Shown: positions 1 through 11,830, counted from the stretch's first letter. The stretch is 64,000 nucleotides of DNA from Ottelia alismoides (GCA_037367405.1 JAZKJV010000151.1:496001-560000), one strand, 5' to 3'. The notes: generated by a model from the letters alone, not told the origin. Numbers and translations are program-made.

Positions 1-985
1 GTCGTATTTGTATTTGGTGGCTTCTTCTTTGATTTGGCTTTGTAATTTTCTTGCACTGCACGGATATAGCATCTTTTGTTCCGTCCCTTTTTTGAGGTCT
101 TAGAAAAATTGTGTCAGCAGATCCTTTCCTCAACCGAAGCGACTATTGCAATCCTAATCTCTCCCATCTTTAGACGTCAATGCTACAAAGACAAGGACAG
201 AAACATACTACCAAGTTGTACTGCCCTTCGCAACTTCATACAAGTCGAGCTAAGTATAATGTGCATGTGTCCAAGATTGGTTCACTGGTGCAGAGTTGTA
301 CATATGACACCAAATGGTCTACTTAAGCACATATGAATTGATTCCCCAAATATGGTCTTATGGAACCCAAAGATTTTAAGTTAAAGACCTGAAGAGTATA
401 AATTCTAGTTCCTAACTTAGGCTTTTTACAATGACAGTTAAAGGTCATAATCAAGCCCCATCCTTTAGACTATTCCCAATCTTTAGTTCTAGAAATCAAC
501 CTTATTCTGAAAAATGGAATGAAAATGCAACCATGTTTTTGTGAAGTAAATTTTCTGAATTTTACTCATTTTTGTGGATTTTAAAGCTTTTGTAATTTTT
601 ATGAATTTTAGGACTTTATATATTTTTTTATGGATTTTTCAATTTTTATAAACAAGCATATGTATAAGTCTTTTACAAGATAAATTACCCATATTTTATT
701 TGGATTAAATAACTAATGTATTTAACCAATTTTATATACAAAGAATTTTACAAGGATTAAGTTATTTTTACACATATTTTAATAGTTAGGATTTTAAATA
801 GATATTATACATATTAAACACATATTTTTCATACATATTTTAAATTAAGAGTTTTAGATAAAGATTTTGAACATATTTTACTTATTTACAAGGATTTTAT
901 AAATAATAGATAGATAAATACATACATAGGTGGATTTTAAATTAACCCTCACCCACTTTTTATGGATTTTATAGATATAAAAAGT
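1..985 (-). other. Athila-A copy 1, 3' non-coding tail
   Basis: An AT-rich stretch lies 3' of the hairpin array on the minus strand. I see no coding sequence; the 86-codon plus-strand frame at 76-336 is antisense and unlike any domain I know. Short patches resemble the matching tail of the plus-strand Athila-A copy at 63210-64000, so the tail probably belongs to the element. The 3' LTR is not visible and should lie beyond the window. Confidence 0.5.
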
Positions 986-1465
986 ACATAAAAATACGAG
1001 TTATGGACAAAAGTATATATACATCATATACGCGCCCTCATACTTAGCTTGTGCTATGTCCTCATAATGTCAAAAGAGAAAAGGAGGACATAACTCGTGC
1101 TAAATAAAAGTGGGTGAAAACGAATAAGTAAAGAAGTCAGTCAACCACCCTATACTTACGATCTGGTCATCGTAAGTATAGTAGAAGACACAAATGAGGT
1201 GACCGAGGGAAAAGAATATACAACGAAGGCACAAGAGAAATATATACGAACGAGATCAGTGAAATCACTCGGCCCCCCCTATACTTAGAATAAAGTATCC
1301 TAAGTATAGAAAAGAATGTGGCCAAAAATTGGAGATCATTGATTCGTGGTAAAGAAAGGACATACAAGAGAAAAGATAAAAAGAATAAACATAGAAAATG
1401 CTAATCACAGGGCAATCAGTCCCCCCTATACTAAGGATCCGGTATCCTAAGCATAAAAGACGAGC
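986..1465 (-). repeat. Athila-A copy 1, 3' hairpin array
   Basis: Palindromes follow one another. 1150-1162 pairs with 1169-1181 (13 bp, loop CTGGTC). 1279-1292 pairs with 1296-1309 (13 of 14 bp). A weaker one lies at 1426-1456. On the element's coding strand the second and third are followed by a G-run (plus-strand C-runs at 1273-1279 and 1421-1426), which resembles a polypurine tract. An outer inverted pair TACGAGTTATG (995-1005) and CATAACTCGTG (1089-1099) encloses the last unit. The array starts about 130 bp after the integrase stop. Confidence 0.8.
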
Positions 1466-1598
1466 AAAAAATGGGGACGATTGTGGTCTACGAAGAATGT
1501 ACAAGCGGTGGTGTACTCTAGAAAAATGAATGGCGCAAGGGTCTCTGCACAGGATGAAATGAAGTGAAAAAGTAGTCATACATCCTATCCAAAGTAGA

Positions 1599-2702
1599 TC
1601 ACCTCAACATGGCCAGATGATCAATAGTCTCCATGAAGTGCTTCAATATCTGCCCATTCACTACGAACGGCTCTGCACCAGGTGACACATATGATGTAGT
1701 TATGCTTCCATTGTCGTGCACCATTCTGACTATGTAAGGTCCTTCCCACTTGATCTTCAATTTGCCAGGAAAAATTCTCGATCGTGCATTGAACAACCAT
1801 ACTTTCTGCCCAGAGACAAAGATCTTGTGCCGAATATGTCTATCATGCCATCTCTTCACTTTGTCCTTATAAATGAGTGTGTTCTCGTATGCCTGATTTC
1901 GAATCTCTACTAGCTCATTCAGATCCATCTTCCTCTTGGCTCATACTCTCTCCATATCAAGTGAAATCTGTCTGATAGCCCATTAAGATTTGTGCATGAT
2001 CTCTACGGGCAAATGGCATGGCTTCCCATAAACCAGTCTGAAGGGTGAAGTACCTAAGGGAGTCTTGTATGTAGTACGATAAGCCCAAAGAACTTGGTCT
2101 AGAAGCTGTGACCAGTTCTTCCTATCCGGTCGTACTAATTTCTAAAGAATGTATTTCACCTCCATATTTGAAACTTCAGCCATGTCGTTCGTCTGTGGGT
2201 GGTAAGGAGAAGCTACTCTGTGATCAATGCCATAATTCTTCACTAGCTTTTTAACCTCCTTATTAATGAAATGGCTACCCCCATCTGAAATAAGAATATG
2301 TGGAATACCGAACCGTGAAATAATACGTTCCCTCAGGAACTTGCACACTATCCTACTATCAACAGTTCCTGCGGGTATAGCCTCCACCCATCTACTAACA
2401 TAATTTACAACGAGAAAAATGTACTCAAAGCCACTGCTGGAAGGAAACGACCCCATAAAATCTATGCCCCATGCATCAAAGATCTCGCAAATAATAACAT
2501 GCCGCATAGGCATCACATCTCTAGCACTGACTGTCCCTACTGCTCTTTGACAATCTGGGCAACTCTTCACGAATGTACAAGCATCTCTAGTAAGAGTTGG
2601 CTGCCAAAATCCACTCCGCAGTACCTTCTGCGCTGTCCTCTTCCCTGAATGATGTCCCCCTGCCTCTAAGGAATGGCACAGAGTAAGGACACTAATGTAT
2701 TC
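1599..2702 (-). pseudogene. Athila-A copy 1 integrase, broken
   Basis: The integrase would insert the element's cDNA into host chromosomes. The core (2142-2570) begins with the C-x2-C of the zinc domain (SCPDCQ), then [18 protein letters not shown] and the third acidic residue in MAEVSN, so the D,D,E residues look present. The C-terminal part (1599-1928) has a basic HDRHIRHK stretch and a GPYIVRMVHDNGS region typical of Athila tails. The parts are separated by stops, including a TAG at 2142-2144, and more lesions between 1929 and 2141. The same codon is also TAG in the plus-strand copy (62119-62121). Confidence 0.85.
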
Positions 2703-4301
2703 CTATTGAGGAATACATCGCCTATAAACACAATCCGGTCCCTCACGAAAAAGAACCGCATCCTCCCAATGGTAGTATCGTGCCTTGGAAAGTAGCCTGT
2801 CTACTCGGTCCCTCGGCCAACCCCGTGGACTCCTCTGTGTATCCAGAAAGTTCACTATATCTGCATACCATGGAAGCTCAGTAACTGCAAAGATACTCTC
2901 GTCTAGAAATCTCTCTACGATCTCTGGTGTATACTCATCTGAAGGATGCTCTATCTGTAAGCGGGAGAGGTGATCAACTACCACGTTCTTTACCCCAGGT
3001 TTATCTCTAATATCCAAGTCAAACTCCTAAAGTAAAAGAATCCATCTAAGAAGGCTTGCCTTGGCATCCTTCTTCTCCATCAAAAATCTGATAGCTGAAT
3101 GATCTGTGTAAACTGTAATCTTAGAGCCAAGAAGATATGATCTGAATTTGTCCAATGCAAACACCATTGCCAACATCTCTTTCTCATTCACTGTGTAATT
3201 GTGATGTGCGTCATCTAATGTACGGCTGGCATAGTGGATAGCAACAGGAAGTCCATTCCTCCTCTGTCCTAATACAACCCCGACCGTAAAATCTGATGCA
3301 TACGTCATGATCTCAAAAGAAAGAGACCAATCAGGTGGCCGTAGGATATGAGCATTAGTAATCATCTCATTCAGTGTAAGAAAGGCATGAAGACATTTGT
3401 CATCTAACAAAAACTCGATTTCTTTGCCTAATAACTCAGTCAACGGTCGGGCAATCTTGGAAAAATCCTGAATGAATCATCTGTAAAAGCCAACGTGCCC
3501 TAGAAAAGACTGTAGCTGCTTGATGTTGGATGGTGGCTCGAGACGCTAGATGACATCCACCTTGACAGGATCAACCTCCATGCCTCGCCTGGAGATGACA
3601 TGTCCCAACACGAACCCGTCTGTAACTATAAAATGGCTCTTTTCCCACAACAAAACAAGATCTACCTCACAACACTTTTGTAAAACCTAGTCTAGGTGCG
3701 CTAAACAATCATCAAAGGACTCACCATAGACCAAAAAGTCATCCATAAAGACCTCTAGAAAATCACCAACCATGTCTGCAAAAATGGCAAGCATACACCT
3801 CTGGAAAATAGCAGGGGCATTACACAATCCAAAGGGCATTCTTCTAAAAGCGTGCATGCCAAAAGGACATGTGAAGTCAGTCTTCTCCTGGTCTTTAGGA
3901 GCAATAGTGACCTGGTTGTATCTAGAGTAACCGTCAAGGAAACAGAAGTACTCCTTCCCTGCCAACCTCTCTATGACCTGGTCTATAAAAGGCAAAGGGA
4001 AGTGGTCCTTCTTCGTCGCAGCATTCAACTTCCTGTAATCAATGCATACACGCCACGATGTCGTTACTCTCTTTGGAATCTCCTCTCCACTCTCATTCTT
4101 AACCATCTGAATTCCCAACTTCTTCGGGACAACATGTAATGGGATAACCCATTCAGAGTTAAGGATGAGATAAATAAACCATGCATCAGACCATTTCGTG
4201 ATCTCTTTCTTGACAACATCTCGTAAAACCGAATTCGGCCTGCGTTGAAACTCTCTAGAAGGTCTGCTATCATGATCGAGATAGATATGATGAGAACACA
4301 A
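2703..4301 (-). pseudogene. Athila-A copy 1 reverse transcriptase and RNase H, broken
   Basis: The RT part (3687-4301) has the Athila entry motif CSHHIYL, the fingers/palm segment TSWRVCIDYRKLN and the catalytic FMDD at 3738-3749. RNase H (2703-3443) has an [14 protein letters not shown] segment, NEKEMLA and VYTDHSAIR. Together they would copy element RNA into DNA in the cytoplasmic particle. In-frame TAG codons occur at 3687-3689 and 3027-3029, with further stops between 3444 and 3686. The codon at 3027-3029 is Gln in the plus-strand copy. Confidence 0.87.
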
Positions 4302-4385
4302 AGCAGGATTTTTCCCTCAGAGATCGGATACGGTCCACCCAATAACCGTGTGGTTTCTTTCAAGAATCTCCATCAAATGAGATTC

Positions 4386-5419
4386 TTACTCTTCGGTCAA
4401 AGATGAGCTGATAATGACCGGAAACTGACGATGTGGACCCGCAAGAAAAGCATATTTCATGTTTGGTGGTAATGTCTTCAGCTCTAGTAAGGTAGAAACT
4501 GGCTCTGTTGTAACCTCATCTGTATGTGTAATGGGATCTGTGCTGGTGGTAGAAGTGTCTGCAGTATGGTTATCCACCATCTCAATATGCTCAAGAGTCG
4601 GACTACAGAAGATGTCTAAAACATCATCCGACTCACTACTGTGCGCATCTTCAGTGTGACTAGAGGAAAAAAACTCAGCTAAATGAAAACTGAGTCTCCA
4701 AATCATCTGAAGTGGAGGAATCATGTAATGTCTCTCAAATCATCAGGTGTCTGCTCTGTCTGCTCATCATCGTCCATGCTAAAATATAATGTACCATCAG
4801 AAAAACTACCAACTGTAGTCTCAGACCCCTCCTCTACAAGAAATTCACATGCCTCTACTCTATACCTCTCAAGGTCGTCAAGGCGAACCTCATCCATGCA
4901 ATCACATGTGGCTAAAGAACTCAAGATATGTGAACTAGCTGTAGATGTGGCACTGGATGTGAGTGACTCTCTCGCCATCTCTATATGTACCTTCTCACCC
5001 TCTGCGTGAAAAGATACCTTCCCTGTATCATAATCGAAGATAGCCTTCACGGTCTCCAAGAAAGGCCTCCCAAGAATGATTGGGGTAAGGTGCAACTGTG
5101 TAGGGCAATCCATGTCCAGGACAGTAAAGTCCACTAGGAACTGTAGGCCTTGCACAGTCACGATAACGTTCCTCAATATGCCCGTAGGTCTCTTTACAAA
5201 TCTATCAACAAACTGAAGGATCGCGCAGGATTTGTAAAGAGGACCTAACTCGAGCTTGTCGAGTAAACAAGGTGGTGTTAAATTGATCGAGGAACTGTTA
5301 TCTAATAGAGTATGATCGAATGCAGCATGAGAAATCTCGCATCTGATGTAATGTGCTCCTGAATCCTTTTTCTTCTTAGGCAATCTGTTTTGTATAGCGC
5401 AGGATGTGGCCTCGGTCAA
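4386..5419 (-). pseudogene. Athila-A copy 1 aspartic protease and acidic linker to RT
   Basis: The frame at 4721-5419 is a retropepsin-type domain: HTLLDNSSSINL at the expected active site near 5290-5310, then a VDFTVLDMD strand and PIILGRPFLETVKA. The usual D-S/T-G triad reads D-N-S, so the catalytic glycine is gone and activity is doubtful. An acidic, Ser/Thr-rich linker leads toward RT and continues at 4386-4724 in another frame, ending in LKTLPPNMKYAFL, the usual pre-RT motif of Athila polyproteins. The linker is therefore frameshifted. Confidence 0.8.
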
Positions 5420-6072
5420 AACATGCTACTCGGTACGTGATCTCTTCTTCCTACATGTGGTACATCTATTCCTCAACTGATCCTTGAGCGTAGGAAAGTG
5501 ATTCAAGGCATCGTGAAGTGGAATCTTAAAAAAGTTTCAAAAGTCGCTCAGTCTCTGGAGTAACATCATTCTTTTTGGTCTTTTTCTTTCCTTTTCCATA
5601 CAAAGCATCAGGGAAAGGAACAATCTCAAGTATGACAAAATCAACCTTTTTATTCATATCATTAGTGGAATCAACGTGTACATCAAGAGTCTCAGAAGTA
5701 TGTACAAAACTCTCAAAAACTGGGAAGGAAACATGATCATCGAGAGAATCTGCATCATCGGGCATGATATCATCGTATGTCTTGCCTATGTCCATGTCAA
5801 CTGTCTCGGCATCATTCCCCTCTCTCTAATCATCAAGCTGGACATCATGGTGGTCCTCATCATAATGGTGGTCCTCCTCCTCAGCATTAGAATGTGTAAG
5901 ATCATCATGGATAGTCTCTTGCTCCTCATCATGTGCTCTCTCCTATAATCTATCAGGTGATCATGGTGATCTACCCCTCCTGAGATGAATGAAGTTGGAT
6001 AAAAAATCAGGAAAAGAGATCGTACCTGTAGTGGTGGTGTCTACCTGATTAGAATGCCTCCTCTTGTTGTTC
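5420..6072 (-). pseudogene. Athila-A copy 1, end of gag (linker region)
   Basis: This is an acidic, low-complexity coding remnant upstream of the protease, with a lysine-rich GKGKKKTKK stretch near its end. It lines up with the plus-strand copy around 57957-58600, where the matching stretch reads NPNNLKRKSEQ and GKGKKKESPKK. Two or more stops interrupt it, including one near 5828. Everything 5' of this point (capsid, leader, primer-binding site) is absent. Confidence 0.65.
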
Positions 6073-7754
6073 AGATTCATCTAAGTGTGCATGGGTCGAA
6101 CTCAAGGAGGCAGAATAGAGATACTTTGATTTTTGAGTGAAAATATATTTTTCTGATTTTTTATCTCTTCTCAAAGTGAGCAAGAAAACTCGATGTCTTT
6201 TTTATGGATTTTTTATTTTTAAGTTTTATTTGATTTTATATATTTTTTAAATTTTATTTATTTTTCAAAGTGATAATTTTCAAAGAATTTACCTACAATA
6301 TAATATGTGAGAAATAAATGAAATATAGGTGATATTATATAGTAGGTAAGTCGATCGAGTAACGAACTCGAAGACAACTCGAAATAAAGTCAAAATGAAG
6401 ATGATATTCGGCGAATCAAAACACGACTGTAAAGAGACAAAAACACTCAACAAATACTGAAAAACTCGCTCGGGTATTTGCATAACTAGCCTAGAAAACG
6501 TGATGAAAAATATCGTTGAAAAAGTGTTCAAAGTCCCCCTACAACTCAGGGTAGAAGTGCAAGAAAAAGTATAAAGAATTCTGCTGTTAGGTCCTCTCTC
6601 AGGGATAAAATCGTGAAGAAAATATTATTTATTACATTTAGGTCCCTACGCAGGGACCTAAATGCAATATCTGGAAAGATTGGAGGCGTGCTGAAATTCT
6701 GGAGATCCTCTGGACTTAGTATGCAAATTCTCTACCCCTTCAGATTGAAACGATCTGGGCCGTCCAGGTGTGCCATGTGTCACACACCTATAGCGTCTGG
6801 CTGTTCTTGAGCCATTCTTCTGTTCTGTGCGGCTGACGAAGATGGCTTCTTCTTCGACTTTTCGCCGACGACTAGCGATGACCTGGGGCCTCCAGCGGGG
6901 CCAGAGGGGTGGATCCTCCACCCCTCGAGCTCGCCCCCTATTGTGCATGGCCAAAGGTGGCAGAGAGCGGTGATAGAAGGCGGAAGAAGATGGTTGTTCC
7001 GATGATCTTCTCCTAGAGCTATGTTTGTTGCTCCTTCTTTTATGACAATTTGCTTGAAGATGAAAGGTCCAGATGATGTGAAATTGCTCCAGATTGTTGT
7101 CGGATCTGCAAAGATGAAAGATACGTGCTCGATTTGCGAAGAGATCGGCCAAAGAGTTAAGAATTGCAAAATCCAAATAGCGTTTCCAGACTTGATAAAA
7201 TGTGCGTGAGAAGGGTAGTAAGAATTGAGATGCAATTTGATTTGATTTTGAAATGAATTAAAGTGGTTCTAAGATGTGGTGTCTAAGAGGGATGATTAAG
7301 CATCCTAATGATGTATTTAGCAATACTAATCAGAGAACGAGGATCGAGAAATAAAATGGCTAAAGATGGAGGAATACCTGTGGTCGCTGGGTATATAACC
7401 ACTGTTGGTCGTCGCTTGATGGGTCGGCTTCCCGGAGCTCCACGCATGCACAGCGGCGATGCAAGGTGACGTTCAATGCCTTGGAACCTTCTCCGATCAC
7501 CCTCCTTCCACCAGTCCAAAGACGAGGAGCTGTCACCTCCTTGGATGGCCGGAATCGAGGGAGGAAGTTGGTGCTCAGCCACTTGAATTGGGATTCTATG
7601 TGGTTAGGGGAGAGTTAGCTTTAATGCTTCCAAGTTCATGGATATTTATAGATATATTACTTGGGCTTCAAGGCTAATCCAAGGGATGGCGAGTAGGAGG
7701 GTTGTTAAGAGATTAGGATGGAGGAATTGGATCGATCGAAATAGTTATTAGGTG

Positions 7755-7922
7755 CGTGGGAAAATTAGGTGAAAATGGTCGGTTCAAACAGAAGTTGCAC
7801 CAGCCTTATGGAGAAGAAGCACCAGGTGCTGACACGTACGTGGGAAAATTAGGTGAAAACGGCCGGTTCAAACAGAAGTTGCACCAGCTTCATGGAGAAG
7901 AAGCACCAGGTGCTGACACGTG
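7755..7922. repeat. 84-bp tandem duplication in Athila-A LTR
   Basis: Two copies of an 84-bp unit lie head to tail (7755-7838 and 7839-7922) with only a few differences, such as AATGGTCGG against AACGGCCGG. 84 is a multiple of three, so a 75-codon frame runs through both, but nothing suggests a protein. Each unit ends in a G-box-like GACACGT. Confidence 0.9.
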
Positions 7923-7926
7923 TCAG
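7911..7926. promoter_or_regulatory. 16-bp G-box palindrome
   Basis: GCTGACACGTGTCAGC is a perfect palindrome centred on CACGTG, the core bound by plant bZIP and bHLH factors. The same half-site returns as arms of a looped hairpin in the LTRs at 37884-37922 and 19262-19298. Confidence 0.6.
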
Positions 7927-9127
7927 CACTTGGTTGGCCGGAGTGTAAAATATAGTATAAATCATATAATAAATACTAAATAGCATTATTTTAAATAAGT
8001 GTAAAAACAAAAATTGTAAATAATTAAATTCTCTAAATTATGGTATAATTAAATTCCGTAAATAATAAATATTATGCGAATTATGAATATTATATTAATA
8101 CTTATGTATAAATAATAGGTTTTGGATTTGTAATTCAATAAATATACAATTAAATATTAATTTTTATTTTCTTAATTATTATAATAATAAATAAAGTCTG
8201 TGTGAATTTTTATGGATTTTAAAAAATTAATGTAGACATATTAATAAATATATGTAGAAGTTAAGTAGTTCATTTTTATCTATAAATTATGGTTTTGGAT
8301 TTTATTAAAATAATAAATAAGCTCCAAAAATTATGAAATAAATGAAATTTAAATTACAAGATCATGAAAATAATTAAAAATTATAAAATCAATAAAATTG
8401 TAAATAATGTATTCTAAATAAAATAAATAACCCAGAAATCCATTTGTCATTAGATCACAAAACCGACTTTTTGCGAAGAGACTCTGAATTCAATGAAATA
8501 CCTCTATTAATTAGAGAATATTATTTTATGAGCTTTAAAGGTGAGTAGAGTGAAATTGAAGTTCCTATGAGGAAGTTATGAGGTTCAGAAGTTAGAGATT
8601 TGACGATTTAAAAGTTGGATTGCTTAGCATATATAAAATATAATACTTTTAACATATTTTTATATTTATATATATATTTTGAAATAATTAGGTAAAAGGT
8701 TTGGTTAAAAATATGTACATATGAATTAATTAAAAATCAATGAAGATTTGACATTTGTTGATAAATAGTGAAGAATGTGTAGAATGTGTCTTAAATTATT
8801 TTTATGGTTTTCTTTCGTTATCTTCCCCAACTTATTGGTTTGTCGACCAATCCATGCTGACTTGGTCTCATGGGTTAGGTTATATAAATAAATTTTGCAA
8901 CTATATTTATATTATCCGAGTCATATTGTAGATATATACTTATCTACAATCTGCCTTATTTTCTTTTCTTTATTCTTTATTTATTTACATGTTTTATGCA
9001 TAAAAGTGCATTCTTATTCATGAATGATGTTTTGATAAAAGATGGGAATTAAGGCATATTTACATGTATTTGTTAAGGGTTTTAAGACAAAATGCAACAG
9101 AAATGTTAATGAATCATGGATTCATCA

Positions 9128-9256
9128 CATAACTTGGAATCAGAAATGATATAGTCTACTATATGTTGGGGGATATCTGTTGCCAGTATATCCACCAAAA
9201 CTGAAGGTGAAAGGTCCTCCATAGACCATGAATTAACATCTCCATCATGTTGTGAA
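9128..9256. other. Spacer between Athila-A LTR and copia LTR
   Basis: This short stretch belongs to neither LTR by inspection. I see no coding potential and no recognisable repeat in it. Confidence 0.4.
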
Positions 9257-10950
9257 TGTTGGACATGTGAGCCCAAGACGAGCCATTATGCATTAAATGT
9301 TATTCCAAATATCATTTCCTGATCTGAATTGAATAATAAACGATCTGCATAATAGATCCCTCAGTACACCTAAGATTATGTACCATGGCCATCTTAATGA
9401 TTATATAGTTGTTTATTCAATTATTGAATCATAGAGGCTCGTGCTTGGATGAATATCTAATGAGTTAGATTGATGACTCATCAAGCACTGTCAAATGATT
9501 GTTAAGAGATGATCTCCATCCTAAGTACGATATGGCAATCCTTTCTCATTTGGATGATATCTAACTGACCTCTTGATGCAGGTCCTCTACAAAGGAATAG
9601 AGATTTAGAGATGTTAGATAAGTTAGGTCAATGAGTTGACTTAACGAGATCTTGATAACAAAAGTCCTATGTCATATGCTGTCACAATATAGGCACACAT
9701 CCTCTTACCAGAGATAAATGTGTTACTATATGTCTGAGTTTGTACATTTGGCAGGCCAATAGGTTGATGACCTAATCAAGGTCTATACACTGGCGCGCTG
9801 GTATGCATGCAAGGGCATATGAGTAATGCGATATCTCAAAGGGATCATGTAGGTTCATTAATGAACTGGAAGGCATGAGCTCACTTATGAGACATTGGGA
9901 AGAATCAAATTCAATGCACGGTCGTCTTGCTTTGGAAGCTTGACTAAATTTGTAGGTTTGATATATACTATGGAAAGTATATGATAAATATCTGGGTATG
10001 ATATATTCTTTTAGAAAGTATATGATCTATACTAACTCCCACTGATCGAATGAGAAAACTTAAAAATAAAACCTTCAAGGAGACAGTCTAAAAGAGATCT
10101 AAAACTTTAAGTTTGTTCAGGGTCTTCCAGTTCGCAGGATGTACAGGTATTAGGAATACTTGAGGATGATGTGATCATAAACGATTATATAACCATGACG
10201 CTTCCATTCCTAAGGAGTGATAAAATGGGTCAGGATTTTAGGGACCTCTTTGTAGAGAAGTGATCTGATCTTTGTCCAAATGTTGGGAATTTATCTGAAT
10301 GAATTCATATGCAATGAGATGATTAGATTCGTTGTCTTGATTTAATCAAGCATCTATGAGAGGCCAAGTCACTATATGTGGAACAATATAATCGCCACGT
10401 CCTTATCTCCAAGTATCCACAGAGAAAGCGCATTATCCTTGAAAGAATTTATGGATAATTTCATTATTGATATGTGTATCCGAGCACTGAGAAAATTGAG
10501 AATTAAAAGTAATTTAGTTATCATGAATAATATGAATTTAATTCATATTACAAGGAGAGTTATCTGAGATAATTAAATTTGATTTAATTAACACATGTCT
10601 AAATAATGTGAATATGATTCATATTATTTGTGCACATGAGAATAGAGATCTAAGACGATTAAATTTGATTTAGTTATCATGAATATGAATAAGTGGATAG
10701 CACTATTCATATTAATCATATATATTATAAATGTGATATATAATATATACGAGAGCTATTTTTAATTTATATATGTTTATTAATTATTGATGTGAATTGG
10801 ATAATTAATTTAAAATATTATTTTTATTTTATTTTGGTATGTGAATGTGATTCACATTTTTCCAATGGCACGTTCGCAAATTTTATAAGATAATTGTGAT
10901 TTTTTTGTGAAATAATATACAACAAGTGTTGTTGTAAACCTTTTAGATAT

Positions 10951-10998
10951 CATGAGATAGTGAGATCTCATGAGATAATGAGATCTCATGAGATGATT
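10951..10998. repeat. 18-bp palindromic tandem units in copia LTR
   Basis: Two units of CATGAGATARTGAGATCT are followed by a partial third. Each junction forms the self-complementary ATGAGATCTCAT. The related LTR at 40480-40539 has three units. Confidence 0.85.
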
Positions 10999-11098
10999 GG
11001 TGGTTGTCCCCCCTTTTAAGGAATGTGGTTAGTCTCCTCATTATCTCTAAGACTAGACAATTTATTTGATTTGAAATTAACTTATATTGATTTATCAA

Positions 11099-11118
11099 TA
11101 TATATATATATATATATC
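11099..11118. repeat. (AT)n microsatellite
   Basis: A short AT dinucleotide run in the copia A LTR. Confidence 0.85.
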
Positions 11119-11346
11119 AATTTAAATTAAATTAATTGTTGTTGTGTTTTTACAACAAGATCATAGCCATTGAAAGATACACTCATCAATCTCATCCATT
11201 GATTATGTGTTGTCCATGGATTGGGATCCATGGACTCCCAAAACCCTGTATAAGAAGAAACACCCCTTTCTCTTCAAGTAAATGATCAATCCATAATCTC
11301 TCTCTGTACAATCCAATGGTCCTCCCCCCCCTCTCTCTCTCTCTCA

Positions 11347-11715
11347 TTGTGGCCGTCCACCATGGAGCCCAACAGAGAGTCATCATCGTCGCAACATTGC
11401 CGTTATGTTGTCATATCATCTACTCGTAGATATCCATCTCCTTCGGTGCACCTCTCTCATGAAGAATATGTTGGATCGCGTATGACGAGATCAGGAGATC
11501 CACCACTTGGATCATCAACATGGATTGCAAGGTGCACGCATCTCATTAATGCGCTCACAAGCATCTCCTCCGTTGGATCGGACTTGAGATGGGACGTCTC
11601 TTCGTTTGGAGACTCTATCGCAACCACGCTTCAAGAGTTAACCTTAGTACCTATTTTTTGTTTAGATGGAACGACCCAAGATGTGTTCTTGAATCATGTG
11701 GTTTCATCATTTTAA
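11347..11715 (+). other. Open frame inside copia A LTR, function unknown
   Basis: This 122-codon frame starts just after the CT-rich tract. It contains SGDPPLGSSTWIA and VGSDLRW. Related frames occur at the same place in the other LTRs: 40697-41125 (SGDPLLGSSSWIA, YVGSDLRQ) and 26166-26390 (SGDPSLGSSSRIA, RGSDLR). Position and reading frame are kept but lengths and ends differ. I recognise no domain. It may be a small LTR-encoded peptide or a chance effect of shared ancestry. Confidence 0.3.
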
Positions 11716-11830
11716 TTTTTCTTAAATTCCGCTTCTCGGAGCAACTAGTGTGACTAGTCGCTCCCGATCGCATACGATGTGATCCTCACGCTTCTATGAT
11801 GTACTTAAGGATCTTCACACATCCTTAAAG

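Larger units (their letters stand above)
1..9127 (-). mobile_element. Athila-A copy 1, Ty3/gypsy LTR retrotransposon, truncated and decayed
   Basis: Reading the minus strand from 9127 downward gives a 5' LTR fragment, the end of gag, protease, reverse transcriptase, RNase H, integrase, a hairpin array and an AT-rich 3' tail that runs off the window. The domain order is that of Ty3/gypsy elements, and the integrase tail and protease-RT spacing match the Athila lineage. The LTR end reads GGATTCATCA at 9118-9127, the same terminus as other Athila LTRs here. The U5 end of the LTR, the primer-binding site and the capsid part of gag are missing: LTR sequence meets coding sequence near 6073-6090. 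Many in-frame stops make this a dead copy. Confidence 0.85.
6077..9127 (-). repeat. Athila-A copy 1, 5' LTR fragment
   Basis: LTR identity rests on the terminal GGATTCATCA, on the R/U5-like block GGTCGAACTCAAGGAGGC at 6094-6111 seen at the same place in the other Athila-A LTRs, and on the shared order of a GC-rich block followed by an AT-rich stretch. The U5 end is missing. Open frames inside, such as 6658-7176 and 6780-7235 on the minus strand, lie in the GC-rich block and are not genes. The stretch 7930-9127 is AT-rich with no other feature. Confidence 0.75.
9257..11828 (+). repeat. Copia copy A, left LTR
   Basis: It aligns along its length with the copy B LTRs (24092-26627 and 32058-34586), from TGTTGGACATG to a TATCCTTCA-like end. 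It has a TATA-like GTATAAGAA near 11248, a CT-rich leader (11331-11345), and a block of palindromic 18-bp units (10951-10986) where copy B has an unrelated palindrome. A 122-codon frame at 11347-11715 lies after the CT tract and is treated separately. Confidence 0.85.

Noticed and set aside
11331..11345. CT-rich tracts (also 26102-26160, 34070-34120, 40826-40846) as independent microsatellite findings
   Set aside because: They occur at the same place in each copia LTR leader and belong to the element.
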